From: Ophiodon elongatus
Taxonomy: Eukaryota; Chordata; Actinopteri; Perciformes; Hexagrammidae
Reading direction: 5' to 3'
Length of the DNA: 64,000 nt
Assembly: GCA_016806645.1 (NCBI GenBank)
Contig: JACSYO010001629.1
Span: 1-64,000, forward strand
The translations under genes were made by a program, and so were the position numbers. A model generated the notes under the pieces. It made no database searches and was not told the origin of the DNA. It saw only the letters and a program-made list of their open reading frames with translations. Shown in pieces: positions 50,811 to 62,810 of this stretch (positions are counted from its first letter, which is position 1; every line of letters starts with the position of its first letter).

Positions 50811-53105
50811 CAGTGAAGTCTCCAAAAACATCCATGGAGGTGAATCAACAACTTTTAAAAGCGATTGTTCTACAGGCTTTTCCCTCAGTCCCTTGACCCG
50901 CTGCAGGATTTGCATTCAGGGTCAGGATTAGAGTAAGGATTAGGTTTATTTTGGAGCGAGGTTGGAGGTTAAGCACGTAGTGGTAAGTGGTTATTGTAAC
51001 GGGTTCTGGATTAAATCACAGCATCAGTGTGCTTACACTCAGGTGCGTCTCCATGCACAACAGTGACCCTCCGGCTGTTGAGCCACAGTTCTGAAGCCTA
51101 CTGCCCTGCGTGGTGACGCACGACTTGTCCCTGTGACAAGCGGCTCCCGTCTTTCTCCTTCGCCGGCTGCTGCTACTGCCGATGGCGGCCGCGGGTTGCA
51201 GCAGCAGTGTGCTGGTGTGGAATGCTGCAGCCACAGTACAGAATAACTTCTGCTTCCCACCCATCATCATAAACAACACACACACGCACAGTAAGCCTGT
51301 GGCTCGTCTTTGCTTTGTCCTTGTCGTGTTGACTCCCCCTTCCTTACTCTCCTTCCCCGCCACCATTGGCAAGCGAGCTCCAGTCTGGCCCAGCTGGGCT
51401 TTTTAGCGGCGGGGAGTCCAGCGCGGCGTGATGGAGCGGGCGACTTCTCTCTACCCGCTCGCTTTCTTTCTATCTCTCTCTCTCTCTCTCTCTCTCCTTC
51501 TCTCCCCCGGAGCATCTTCTGCACCACTGCTCTGCCACCATTAATTCATCAACTCAAATCTCCTGCAAACTTCCTAAACAAACAAGCACGCTGACTTCTG
51601 CTCCACAACGCTCACACACACGGGTCATCCAAGTATAGACCTCCTCGGGAACGGCACACGCACACGCACACACAGAGAGAGAACAACACGCTGTATTGAT
51701 ATCTGCTCCCTGATCTAGATGGAAACGGACAGACACACACTTTCTTTGTTTGACCTAATAGCTGCTGACATAAATACTTGTTTTCTAATTCGCTGCCCTC
51801 CAAAAATGGAAAGTGCAGATGTGGACCTGTTTAATGAGAAGTTGCTAATGAGTTTATCCACTCTGTATTTCACATCTGTTTTGTTTACCTCGCTCCGCGG
51901 TGGAGCCCCTCGGGAGAACGTGCACACCAACGCTATCAGTCACAAAGAAGTGGGTAAACAAATCTTGTGCTCTCGTGTGCCGTGTTAATTTACAGTAGTA
52001 GACAATAATCTGGGAGGCTCCCACTGTTCGCTTTGCACATTTTCTGAAAAAATAAAAATCGCACAAAAGCAAGATGAAAGAACAACAATACAGATGTAGA
52101 AACAATCCTCCTTGAGAAGGAAAGACTGAAGAAATTCACTGATAAAGAGACAAAGTTGGATTGGAAAACAAAACTGGAACTTCTACATTCGCTGATTTAT
52201 CTAAAGCATGATTAAGTAATAATAAATTCCAAAATAAAATAGATTTAAAACTTAAACGTAAAGGCCAAATGAAAGATCATAATTGGTAATTGCCTCAGAA
52301 AAGCTTAAAAAATCTAATTACATTCACCAATTATTTTTTGCTACAAATTTTTGATAAGGATCCCTTACATTTTGTTATTACAGAGTTGTGAGCAAAGTAA
52401 AGACTCATGCGAGACATGTTACAGTAGGAAATATGAACTCGTCATTAATTCTCTGGTTGACAATGTAAAGGTGACACTGTCGAAATGACGAACAAACATA
52501 TCTTTGACATTTCTGTACTGAAACTTCTTGTTACTTAGCCGACATATGCAATATACATATCTGTGAAAGACTGTTATCGGCTAACATATTGGCCGTGAGT
52601 GAAATCTAAAAAGGCAAAAATCATTGTCAAAGAGATTTTCACATTACTGTTTTTTTATTGTCACTGAAAGAGGAAGAAATACACAAAAAGCCATTTGGGA
52701 ATGATCAGAAAGGCTTCTTTAGCCTCCAAGCCACTGAGTGGGTTGGTGCAATGTGAGTGTTTGATTGACAGCTGAGCTGTGCAGAAAAACAAGGTAAACA
52801 ATCTTGTGTTGGAAAACCCTAGCTCACAAGTCAAGGAAAAATGGCTTTCTGTCAGCAGTGATGCTGAAAAATAAAGATTACACCATTTGAAAGTAAGCCG
52901 ACTAGTTTCAACTGCTTTATGAAAATAAGATAATGAAATGATTTGATTGGCTACATGCAAACGACCTTTCTGCCTGTGTACACAGCGTAAACACAACAAA
53001 AAGACATGCAATTTAATTTAGTTTAAAAAGTGTCGGAAAAAAGATTGTCCATACACACGGCACACTCGCAAAGGAGGACGTTTTAACCCAAGCTAAATAA
53101 TTTTT
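50497..53105. other. Non-coding stretch, no gene called
   Basis: Contains (CA)n at 50766-50809, a GC-rich segment at about 51040-51450 with a (TC)n tract at 51473-51497, and AT-rich DNA to 53.1 kb. The GC-rich part is a weak candidate first exon or promoter (see findings). Confidence 0.5.
50766..50809. repeat. (CA)n microsatellite
   Basis: About 22 uninterrupted CA units. Confidence 0.95.
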
Positions 53106-53109
53106 GCAA

Positions 53110-53410
53110 GTAACGGCAACATGGCTGACAGAGCGGGGAGCAGGGTTTAGCTGAGGGGGAACCAGAGGGCGGGTGCTACGCTGAAGCACCTGTAACCGCT
53201 GTACAAGAGAAGGGCGGAGCGGCAGTGACGAGCTAACCGGTGGGGCACGCTCACGTGCACCAACATGCACTGAAAGGCAAACGTGGCCGGTCCGGCTATG
53301 TAAACAAAGCACAGAGAAGTTCAGTTTACAACACACACAGCGGGAGAGCGATTTGATTCTCTGCTAAGGCAGACATTACTCCGTCGTATCTTTACAAAGC
53401 TAATGGTTGT
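53110..53410 (+). repeat. Dispersed repeat copy 2 (pair of 40945-41275)
   Basis: Contains ACGGCAACATGGCTGACAGA, GAGGGGGAACCAGAGGGCGG and ACGTGCACCAACATGCACTG, then TATGTAAACAAAGCACAGAG and ATCTTTACAAAGC. These are the counterparts of blocks at 40945-41275 in the same order and orientation. Non-coding. Confidence 0.65.
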
Positions 53411-56400
53411 TTTGCTGCTCCCATGTTTATTGCTTAAACTTTATTTTTCAGCTTACGTAACTTTAACAGCTGGATGTTTGCTAGAGTTTAAAGTCTTTAG
53501 ACGGGTCTAAAGAGCTGATTACACACACATAGCGTGTCGTTGCTCTAGGGTTCAATGTTAATCACACCCGACAGGGAACAATGTAGCTGCCACATGCGTG
53601 ACTTTCAAGGTGTGACCCCCCCCCCACACACACACACACACACACTTCTTATTAATTCATGTCTAATAATCAACATGCAGGACACAGTTGTTGCATAATT
53701 CAGCATTCTGAACGCCTCTCTGTTCAATGAAACGTGCAACAAATCCAACCAGCAACTGAGCACATGCATCCCCTGTTCACAAACAGGCCAGATACACACA
53801 TAGCCCCGAGTGCCCACAGTCCAGCGTCTCCAATCCGTACAGGTGGAGTTTCTCATTTGGGGAGAGGCGGTGCCGTTCGGTCGTGGACGGGATGCAGCCA
53901 ACGCTGGCACTGCATGTGTGTGCGTGTGTCCATCTGCACAGGGGTATACGTAAACGGACACGTTCATCAGAACAGATTTACCCCGGCGTCGTCGAGCATT
54001 TATGATGCCAGTGGACTGGACACATGCCGGCGCAGCGTTAAGTGATCACTATTCCAGCTTCAGATGAATATCATCAAGCCACGGGAATGTTACTCGTCAG
54101 TAAGTCGAGTGGGTTTGGGGATTCCTCTCACGGGCCATTTTCACAGCTGCAGTTGGAATGCGCCTCTGACTTCTGATCCTTTTTCCCTTTTACGTGACAC
54201 CGATTTGAGTCGACATTCATGCGTTCATCAGAAAATCTTCCGCTAGATTCCGACCCGTGTGTGACCTGTGGCCATACGGCTGACGTCTACACTGTCAGAT
54301 TATGTGGTCTTCGTGTGGCTTTCCGTGTCGCATCTCTGGGTCTATCCGACGAGGAAATATGGAGTATCGCGCAACAGGTGCAAGGAGAGCAAGAGTGCAA
54401 TTCGTAGTTCGCATTAGCATTGGCAGATCACTTGCGATTTCATAAGACACGTGGCCACGAGTCCTCTCCCTCGCCCAATTTTCGTCGGGCAGCCTATCTG
54501 GGCCACCAGGTTCCCGCTTACACTGTAAGGCCCAATCCACTTTTTCTGATCAAAGTGGATTAAAGGCAGAGTGGTGGAGATTAGAAGCATGACCTAGAGT
54601 GCTCATTTCCCTTGCCTGGCCCAGGTCCGTGTCAGTTTGGCTCCCACCGGCGGGCGCTGCTTGGTTTGGGCTGGACGGTCGTCAACACGGCGGTCGGGTC
54701 ACAAGCGTTCTCATTTAAAAACAGAGCAATAAAACGTTTCTCAAAACAATTGAGGGGAGAAATAGAAACGGCATCTTGATTCATGTTTGATCAGCGCTGC
54801 CTAGTTGGACAGTTTGATCACGAGCAGTGATCTATGATTGGTTGTTTTTCATTTTGGGTGCGATGGAGTCTTGCAAACGCCATTAGGAGCCCTAAAAGGA
54901 GGCAGAGGAGCCGGATTTATTCTCAGATTATCCGTTGCATGTACTTCTGTTAGGATGTAGTGACAGTGTCAAATATGTCCCAACATCCGAGTTGTTATAC
55001 CTGTTCCAAATGGCCACACTGTCAGGCCTGACGATAGGCCTACGATCACAGACTCCACCTGGCTGCATTCCACTGCTTCTCTAATCTTTCCACAAGGATT
55101 TGGTGTCTCTTGCATGTTTTTGCAGTCTGAAGCGAATGAGCTGCAAGTTACAAATGGGGACCTACTTTTCAGGTAGTCTCCTTTTAAAAACCTTTGCGCT
55201 CGGCTGTGCAGGTAGTTGTGTGAAGAATGACACAAAAGCGCTTGAGAGGGAAGTCGGAACCTCGTCACACCTCTGCACACCTGGTTCCGATGCTCACCCA
55301 CATTGAGGCGTTGAACTGATCAGGGATCAGATAAACGCTTTAGCAGCTCGGTGCATCATCAATAGCCCTGGTGTTATTTTAGTGTAATTTTAGCTGCTGA
55401 CAGAGACAGACCATGCATGTATAAAAATTTAAATAAAAGCAGAGGCTATTTCCACAGACTGATTGCTGACATAGTTGCACTACGGGACGGCTAAAAAGTA
55501 CCTTGGCGCGATCGCTAGAATGCGCCTCTAACCGTCTCTGGAGGTGGATTTGGATCCATTTACATTGCATTTACATTTAGCCTTATTGAGATCAGCTGGC
55601 TATCAGATTCGCCCAGGACACATGATGTGACTAAGTTGAAATGGGTTCAAAGTAGTCCTATGTAAATGTTTTCCATTTAGCTAAAAAAAGAAAATAGAAA
55701 AAAAAGAAATGAAGCCATTCTAATCTCAATTACAATGCAATCTGGCATCCAATACGACAAGACTGCATCCAATTCACCACAGTGGAAAGACGGTGCCACG
55801 TTCTTCCTCTCCGATTACTGTGAAAATCTTCACGGTTTCGTGTGATCAAACAATAGCGGCGAGATGATCTCGCGAATGGATGACGCGTCTGTGAAAAGCT
55901 GGCCGTGTAAAGGGACGCACAGCTCGCTCCACTTCTGAGGAGCCTAATGACGACCATACCATCTGGTGTCAAAAATATCTATAAAAAATAAATAAATCAT
56001 AAGGGTGTTTTCAAGTGGCCTATTAAAATGCTGTGGACACCACCGAACGATCATCCATTACGTTGATGAACGCTTTCAAAACCAATTGTTTCCTGCACAA
56101 TCCCACTAAGCCTTTGAAATCTCTCTATTCTGATCTCCTGATAGGAGACAGCAGTGGGGGTTGTCCCCCCCCCCCCACCAACATCAAACAGAATCGATTG
56201 AAATTGGTTCCTAAACAGGAAAATCGAGTGTACCACCAGAGTGCTTCAGGAATTTGCGATCAAACTGTTCAACACTTTGAGAGAAGCTCTCACCAGAAAA
56301 ATCCGTGCCATTAGTTCTCCTCTGATTGCCATGCTAAAGAGCCACAATACAACAAAAAAATGCCACTTCCCTCTTTACCTTCAACAATAGTCTCCATTTG

Positions 56401-56524
56401 CACAGAAAAATGTTTGATGCTTTTAGCCTTCTCTCAATATGCTTCCTCCTCCTTTCAAAACCAACCTCAATTTGAAATAAAGCTATTTTTAGAAAAACAC
56501 CATGAGGGAAAGAAATTGCTTTTG

Positions 56525-56592
<68 letters not shown>

Positions 56593-57089
56593 GAGGAGAA
56601 TCCAGCGAAAAGAGTTGGTACGCACCCAGCAAGTCTCCGAACGGGTTCCATGGACTCTTGTGCTGAGAAGATAATGGTATCGATCCCTCAAACTGCTTAA
56701 CTTAAGCGTAGGAAGAGGCCTGTCATGTGACCGTGTCCTCATTAGGAGAGTGGGGCACTGTGCTAATTTATTTACCCAATATAAGCCAGACAAGCAGGGA
56801 TGCACGGACAGTAGGAGGGAGGAGGAGGAGGCGTGAGCTGGCCGAGCCGATTTGAGCCTGTTTACTGATGACTGAGCCGAGACCTGACGGGTGGTGGGGA
56901 AGGAAGAGGAAAAGTGTGTGTGAGTGCGAGTGTGTGCGGTACATTAGACGGGATGACAGTAGACTAGATTGAGACGGACAGGACTCGAGAGGAAACGGCT
57001 GGGGAAGCTGTCAGCAGGACGGAGAGGGCAGGCTGGTATACAGTGCAGAAGCAGCGAAGACAAGAATAGGGAAAAGATCCAGTATGTGT
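53411..57089. other. Non-coding stretch, no gene seen
   Basis: Contains a C-run plus (CA)n at 53616-53645, a C-run at 56167-56177 and the (TA)n array at 56528-56589. No exon supported; the many frames at 53.6-54.5 kb are short and overlapping. Confidence 0.5.
56528..56589. repeat. (TA)n microsatellite, ~31 units
   Basis: Uninterrupted, self-complementary. The Ile-Tyr frames on both strands across it are artefacts. Confidence 0.97.
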
Positions 57090-57111
57090 GGGGATGGGGA
57101 TGGGGTGGGGG
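57090..57111 (+). repeat. G-quadruplex motif
   Basis: Four runs (GGGG, GGGG, GGGG, GGGGG) with loops AT, AT and T: a near-ideal short-loop quadruplex on the plus strand, at the edge of a CpG-rich block. Confidence 0.85.
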
Positions 57112-57385
57112 AGGCGTCATGTTCCGCGTTTCGCCTGGTCCTCGCCGCGCATCCCCGGTGGCCGGGCTCCAGGGCCCGTTTCCAGGTGGTAAAAGCATAA
57201 GGGTCTCCTGGTGGCGGAGATGTGCCACACTTGGCCATCTGGTGATGATTCACCCCGTATCTACTCTCGTTTGCTCCGACTGGGCACGAGATTGCAGGCC
57301 GCCGCAGCGAGCGCGCGTCCCTTTTCGACGCATCAGCAACCCATTTATCGCGGCGGGCCGACTCTGCGGAGACGTGACTAGCAAA
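57112..57385. promoter_or_regulatory. CpG-rich block, possible promoter or island
   Basis: GC-rich with dense CpGs, for example TCGCCGCGCATCCCCGG-like and GCAGCGAGCGCGCGTCCC strings, and next to a quadruplex motif. It lies upstream of the minus-strand exon at 31 kb, so it could hold a distant first exon. No TATA, initiator or splice site singles out a start. Confidence 0.35.
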
Positions 57386-57892
57386 AGCTGAGAGTATATG
57401 GAGCTCATTTAACGCGGCACGGTTGTGATGCTCTGAAATAAAAGTCTAATGTATCAAACAGCAGCGGGGGCATATCGGAAGAAGGCGCCATGATTGCAGC
57501 GGTGCATATCTTATTCAAGCATTAGAAACAGGCAGAAAATATGCTAACTAAAATGGTAATTTGAGTAAAACAAAAGAAAACATAAGGAAGTGAAAGGACA
57601 GAAATTCAGGCGTCACACAGAATTCTGGATCGTAATGTGGCTCGAAATGCATCCGTGTGCGGCCTAAAATATGTGAAAAGTATGGGGGAGGGGGGCTGAA
57701 GGCCACACACACTGATCTCACCAATATTGTTAGCGCCTGATGGCGGCATGCAGCCAACTAACAACCCCGTTACTGCGCAGCCGCTCCCAGGAGCTGGAGG
57801 AGCCAGGCCAGAGCTGAACACAAACCCACATTTCCCATCTCCTGTTGTGGTGATTCACACTTTTTGAAACAAAAATTTACTTGTTAGACTTC
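57386..57892. other. Non-coding stretch, no gene seen
   Basis: No repeat or exon recognised. Confidence 0.5.
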
Positions 57893-58300
57893 CGATGGGG
57901 GCAGCAAAAGATCAACAACTGGTTCAGTAGCCAAATATATTTCTGTCAATCGGCTGGGCTAAAAACATGCTGTACCTAGACACATTTTTGGCCTTTTTCA
58001 CGGCTCTCTTTTTGAACCAGAGCATCTCCAGATTAATTCCATACCCGATATGATATGATCCACTAAAGTTAGGGAAGATAAATAAATCTCTGTTTTTGTT
58101 GCATCTTCACCACCAACTTGGCTTTTAAAGAAGCTGGGATGGACAATTGAGTGAGATTGAACTGTTCTTTGTTTGGGAGGAGAGAGGGAGACACTTGGTG
58201 GAGATCTGCTTTCTACTGAGAGCATCTTTCTAAGTACACCAGCAGTTTCCCCCATAGTGACATGTCTTGTGAAAAAGGACTCTGGCTGAAGAGCCTATAA
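57893..58300 (+). repeat. Dispersed repeat copy B, paired with 43890-44310
   Basis: Shares GATCAACAACTG, GGCTAAAAAC, TTTTTGGCCTTTTTCA, GGACAATTGAGTGAGATTGA and GAGGAGAGAGGGAGACAC with the copy at 43890. The same order and orientation, ~14 kb apart, with many point differences. Non-coding. Confidence 0.75.
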
Positions 58301-59188
58301 AGCTGCCTGCCCATGGAAAAGCTGACAAAACCCTCTCAAGGGGACACGCCATGCATTACTTGGAACCAAGTTGCCCAACCAATTTTGTATTTTTGTATTT
58401 TTTTTTTGCTAAAAAAAAAAAAAGAAATATGCAGCCATATATGACAGTATGATGGAAGTACAGAGCAATTCTTGTGCCTCGTTTATTTGCATTTACGGTT
58501 GAAAAAGTTTCAAAATCAATGAATACATTCAATCCAAAAAAAAAAGAAAGATGCATTCTTGGCAGATAAAACAAATCCCACCTCCTAGGTTTGATTTTGA
58601 GGTTTTCCTGTAGGATCAGGAACTCATTGGCAAACATTTTACTTCCCAGCTCTATTTGTAGAAAAACAAATCACATAAATGTGACCTGACCGGTGATCCT
58701 AAATCAGTGCTCCTATTGTGACATTACTGATAAGCATGGCTGCCGAGCAGAGCCTGGCTTGGAGCGTGCTGTCCGATTGCATTATACTGGAACTGGAACG
58801 AGAAGCAGCACATGCGCCGCGTTCTTGTGCAGGGATTCGAATCCCAAAGCTCTTGAGAAAGAAGGATCGGACATACGGGTCACAAGCCGTCACAAAGTGG
58901 TGTTCCGTCCTGAAACGGCAGCAATACCAGTCGCCGACTTACCGTTTCCGTTTGCTCCACATCCATCCATCAGTGTCATGGAAACTCAATAGCACGCCGG
59001 GCCAGACAGAGAGAGAGAGTTGCTGTCTGAGGACTCACACAGTGAATCATAATTGGGGTGATATCTTTCACATTTAGCAAATTAAGCATTGTGTCTCTCT
59101 TATTCTAATCTCACAGACGTGTAGCCAGTGGTTGCAAACTGTGCAACTACACAGCACGACTTTAGCTGCTGAGTCTACACTTTGTTAG
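58301..59188. other. Non-coding stretch, no gene seen
   Basis: T-run and A-run at 58388-58425 and an A-run near 58537-58545. The 14-bp palindrome GGGATTCGAATCCC (58832-58845) was considered as a tRNA B box and rejected. Confidence 0.5.
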
Positions 59189-59732
59189 CAGAGGTTCTTG
59201 ACCTTTGGTAACTTATGGCCCACTTCTGAATGTTAAACATTTCTGGAGGACCACCATCTCAAATAAATGAGACGAAATACATAACGGGACAGAAAAGATG
59301 AAGGGGAAAACTAAACTGGGTTGTAAATTGTGTGTTACGCCTCCATTTGCTGCAATGAGCTGAATAATTATTCTGCTTATGCTCACCCATTTTGTATCCA
59401 AATTTTATATATTCAGGGTAATTTCTTCACCACACACTTTGGAGCTTTTACTGGTGCAGGGTCCGTCACTTTTTGTTGCTTCAAAAATCTATTTTGTGTC
59501 ACTGCAGCCGAGGTAACGTTGGCTATCCAACGGTGGCCAAACGCGTTTATCTTCACCTGATCGCTGTGGCGATATTCAAAACGAAAGTGCTCTTTGACTT
59601 GACGTCTGTCACTTGTGTGAAATCTTGAGCACATTTATATATAAAGAAGAGATAGGCTTAGTCAACATTTCTATTTTTAATTCAATCTAACCAATTGGAG
59701 GCCCATCAGTGGGTCTTGATCGGGAATTGCTG
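59189..59732. mobile_element. Possible hAT-type non-autonomous element
   Basis: The left end CAGAGGTTCTTGACC resembles the CAGxGGTTCTCAACC terminus of Charlie-type hAT elements. The right side contains CCCATCAGTGGGTC then GATCGGGAATTGCTG, a plausible decayed counterpart. The 8-base flanks (TTTGTTAG and TGTGAAAG) do not form a good target duplication, so the boundaries or the call may be wrong. No transposase remains. Confidence 0.4.
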
Positions 59733-59759
59733 TGTGAAAGGAATGTTCGTTGAGAATGG

Positions 59760-59835
59760 AGCCAGGAGATGGTTAGCTTAGCACTAAAATGGGGCTAAAA
59801 AGTTAGCCTGGCTAGGTACGCCTATCTATTTTGTT
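59760..59835 (+). repeat. Dispersed repeat copy (AGCTTAGC...GCCTGGCT family)
   Basis: GAGCCAGGAGATGGTTAGCT then TAGCACTAAAATGGGGC and GTTAGCCTGGCTAGGTACGC resemble the family at 14216, 40783 and 47630. Confidence 0.55.
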
Positions 59836-61188
59836 TACGCAAAATCTCCCCAAAGTCTGGCTTGAGAAGTGATGCTAGTTGGATGCGTTACCCGTTGACA
59901 CAGCCTGGCTAGCCATTTTCCTGTTTCCATAAAATTTTTTGGCTGCTGTCCAGCAAAATTTACATATCCTCACTTTGAGGTAAAATATCATGTAAATCTT
60001 GAAGACAGACTTCATGGGTTATCTGGTGTCAGTCATCGCTTCAATCTTGCTGTCAAACTAAGTTCATCATAACAATGCCAAGTCACTTTTATTTGATTAC
60101 GTAGAATGGAAATGTGTTGTTATACATCAGAAATACTTTTGTGACAGCACAGAGCAAAAACACCAAGTCATTGAAAGTCAGTTTGTACGGTAAAAGCACA
60201 CTTCCTTACAAATCTGCTGTACGTCTCTATACTTGCTGCCTGATATGAGAGTTCATATGGCTCGGTAGTTTTTGTGGCCGACTAAACCTCGAGGCTCTCC
60301 GTCACTGTGAAACGCTGCAGAAAGCCAAACAAAGAAGTTGGGACAATCTCGGGACTCCATCTTCATGAGAAACGTTGCTCACCCTGAAATATTTTGGGGC
60401 AACGTCTGTTCTTTCTTCGCCGAGACTTTCACACAAGCAGATACTAATTGAACCAACCACTTTGTGATACAAAGAAAAGGATCGACGTTGCCAAGTCTCA
60501 ATATGAAGACAGTGGTGGTTGACAAATACAAAAACAGCAGTACTGCGCCCTGTTTTCTGCACGGGCCCCGAGGGATGGATACCAATACAAAGGCTCCCTT
60601 TGGACTTCCCGTGTAGGTATAGATTGAAAGTCCAGCACTCTCTCTCTCCCTCTTCCTACTTTTTCTTGGTACAGTTTTCCAAAGTCATGAAACAATGTTT
60701 AAATCAAGCCTGATGTTGCCTTTCACATAAAAGAATGATCCCAGTCACTTCCACACAGTGAGGCATACAGCTTATTGATTCGGGAGTGAACTATTCTGAT
60801 CAGGGCATCCCCAGTTTAAAGTCTCACCTTGTTGCAGTGACGTATGAGTGACCTCCGGGATGTCACTTTTGGGTGTGATTACAGCAATGTCTTGCAATCA
60901 CACACACACACACACGTAAATGATATGTTTTGGTAATACTTTGTTAAATCTCAGGTTTATATTACTGTTGTCATGTATTTTATATTATCAGATAAAAAAC
61001 AGCAACATTTGTTTAAACAAAGAGAACATCCAGTGTAAACATTCAAATAAATCCTCTGTTGGCAAATAGGAATGCAAAGAGCTTTATCTTTATCTCTCTC
61101 TGTGATGTATTCAGTAAAGCCTGTGACAGGGGAGCAGTGGAGACTGGGCTTTTAATCAGAGAAGGCCAAGGCCTGTCGAGGAGGAGGA

Positions 61189-61217
61189 GGGAGGGGGCAG
61201 GGGTAGGAGGGAGGGGG
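61189..61217 (+). repeat. G-quadruplex motif
   Basis: Runs GGG, GGGGG, GGGG, GGG and GGGGG, with loops of one to five bases, on the plus strand inside a GGAGGA-rich purine tract. Confidence 0.75.
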
Positions 61218-62720
61218 AGGTATTACATAAATAGTTTTATTCCGCATAAAATTCATTATCAGACCAGACATTAATCTTGTCAGATTTATATTTAGAAAGG
61301 GCTTACATCATGATGGAAAACCAGGTTAATACTTTACATCATACAAGGACAAAAACAATTGTTTATGTAAGCAGCAACGGCCAAAAAGTCAACATTTACC
61401 AGTAAACAACGATTATCCAGTTTCTTACTGGTGTCAATAGAGAGCTGCAGGGATGACTTATTTTTGCAGACCAAAACCAGAAGTTCGCATCGCATTGGTT
61501 TCCTCGAAAAAAAGCCAACGGGGACTTTTCATTGGATTTGGGATTTTTACAGTAAAATAAACTCTGTGGCAAACAAATGTTGACGATACTTGTTGAGCAA
61601 GATGAACTCTACACATTTACAACACTTTGTGAAGTGTGAACGCAATCGGCAGAAGTAAAACATGGGCTATAAACAAACTCCACCACGGTCACAAGTACAA
61701 ACAACGAGGCGGTGAAGGCTGGCTAGTCTGTGTGATGACATTGGGTTTACTCATTCAGCCACTTCTTAGCAACCGCCTTGTTAAAAAGACACGCAAAAGC
61801 TTTAAAAAGGAAGTATTTACTGACACGTTTTGTCGAACAATATGTTAAATCTCTTGAGGTTCTGTTAAAAACAGACATTATTTCAGGCATCTAACAAAAA
61901 AACACCCATTCAAAATAACCTGTTGCCTTCGAGACGGGGGAACCGGAGGTTTACGGGTCCTTGGACCAACTCCTGCAGCTCTCTATTGTTGACTAAAGGC
62001 AGGGCAACAACATTAACAGGTGTGTCACAGCTTACGGTAGCTCTAAATTACGGTCTCCACTCCAAGATAAGTAATTAAGTGATCTACCCCTTAAACCTCT
62101 TCCAAACCTTGTCCAGATAAACAGACTGTGGTCATTTTGTTTTGGGATACAGTAAAAATTGTACTTCATGCAACTTTAACGAGTTCCAACATGTGAATGT
62201 TGTGGCGAAGGATGCAGTTTTCCAAACCTAAACCCTCATTAAAGTGTAACTTAAAGAAATATCAGTATCAACGCCAGCATTGATGCGTTTCGTCACACTT
62301 CAGTCATATCATTTAGCTTCGAGCTAAAAAAAGAAAAACAACAACATCTTAAAGTGTGGTATTACTCTTCAAAAAGATGGCGCCTTTCAACCAAGAGTTA
62401 TAAAAGAGAGAAAAAAAAGATACGTGAAGAACAAATAATGCAATGTCTCCATGGGCCACAGCTGTTTGACAGCCTGGAATGAAGATGCTCAGTTACAGAA
62501 CACAGCTCTGTTCATCATGTGCACATGAGACACAATAGTGCACGTGTCTCCGGGCTAATCTGGGGGGAAAAAAACGGAATTGTTTCGACATTTATAGCTG
62601 ACAGCCGAGATAGCACACAGACATAGAAATCTCTGGGGGGAAAGAATCCCGTCTTTTCTAGAGATCATTTTCCTCATTTATATATACACAAATCCTGTTT
62701 GGGTGTGCATTCATGCTCTC

Positions 62721-62810
62721 TCTCACACACACACACACACACCTCAGAGCAGAGCTCATTTTACCACCCACCCACCCACCCACCCACACCCACACACACA
62801 CACACACACC
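62721..62810. repeat. Compound (CA)n-(CCCA)n-(CA)n microsatellite
   Basis: CA units (62721-62742), a short unique spacer, CCCA units (62767-62785, a GGGT quadruplex motif on the minus strand), then CA units (62786-62810). Confidence 0.9.

Noticed and set aside
56969..57391. 140-codon plus-strand frame
   Set aside because: GC-rich and CpG-rich DNA suppresses stop codons; the frame crosses a G-quadruplex tract and no homology is apparent.
58832..58845. GGGATTCGAATCCC as a tRNA B box
   Set aside because: No A box at the right distance and no cloverleaf could be drawn from the neighbouring sequence.
58940..58975. Minus-strand donor (AACG before GTAAGT) preceded by an ATG
   Set aside because: Only a single splice signal; no acceptor, homology or coding bias upstream.
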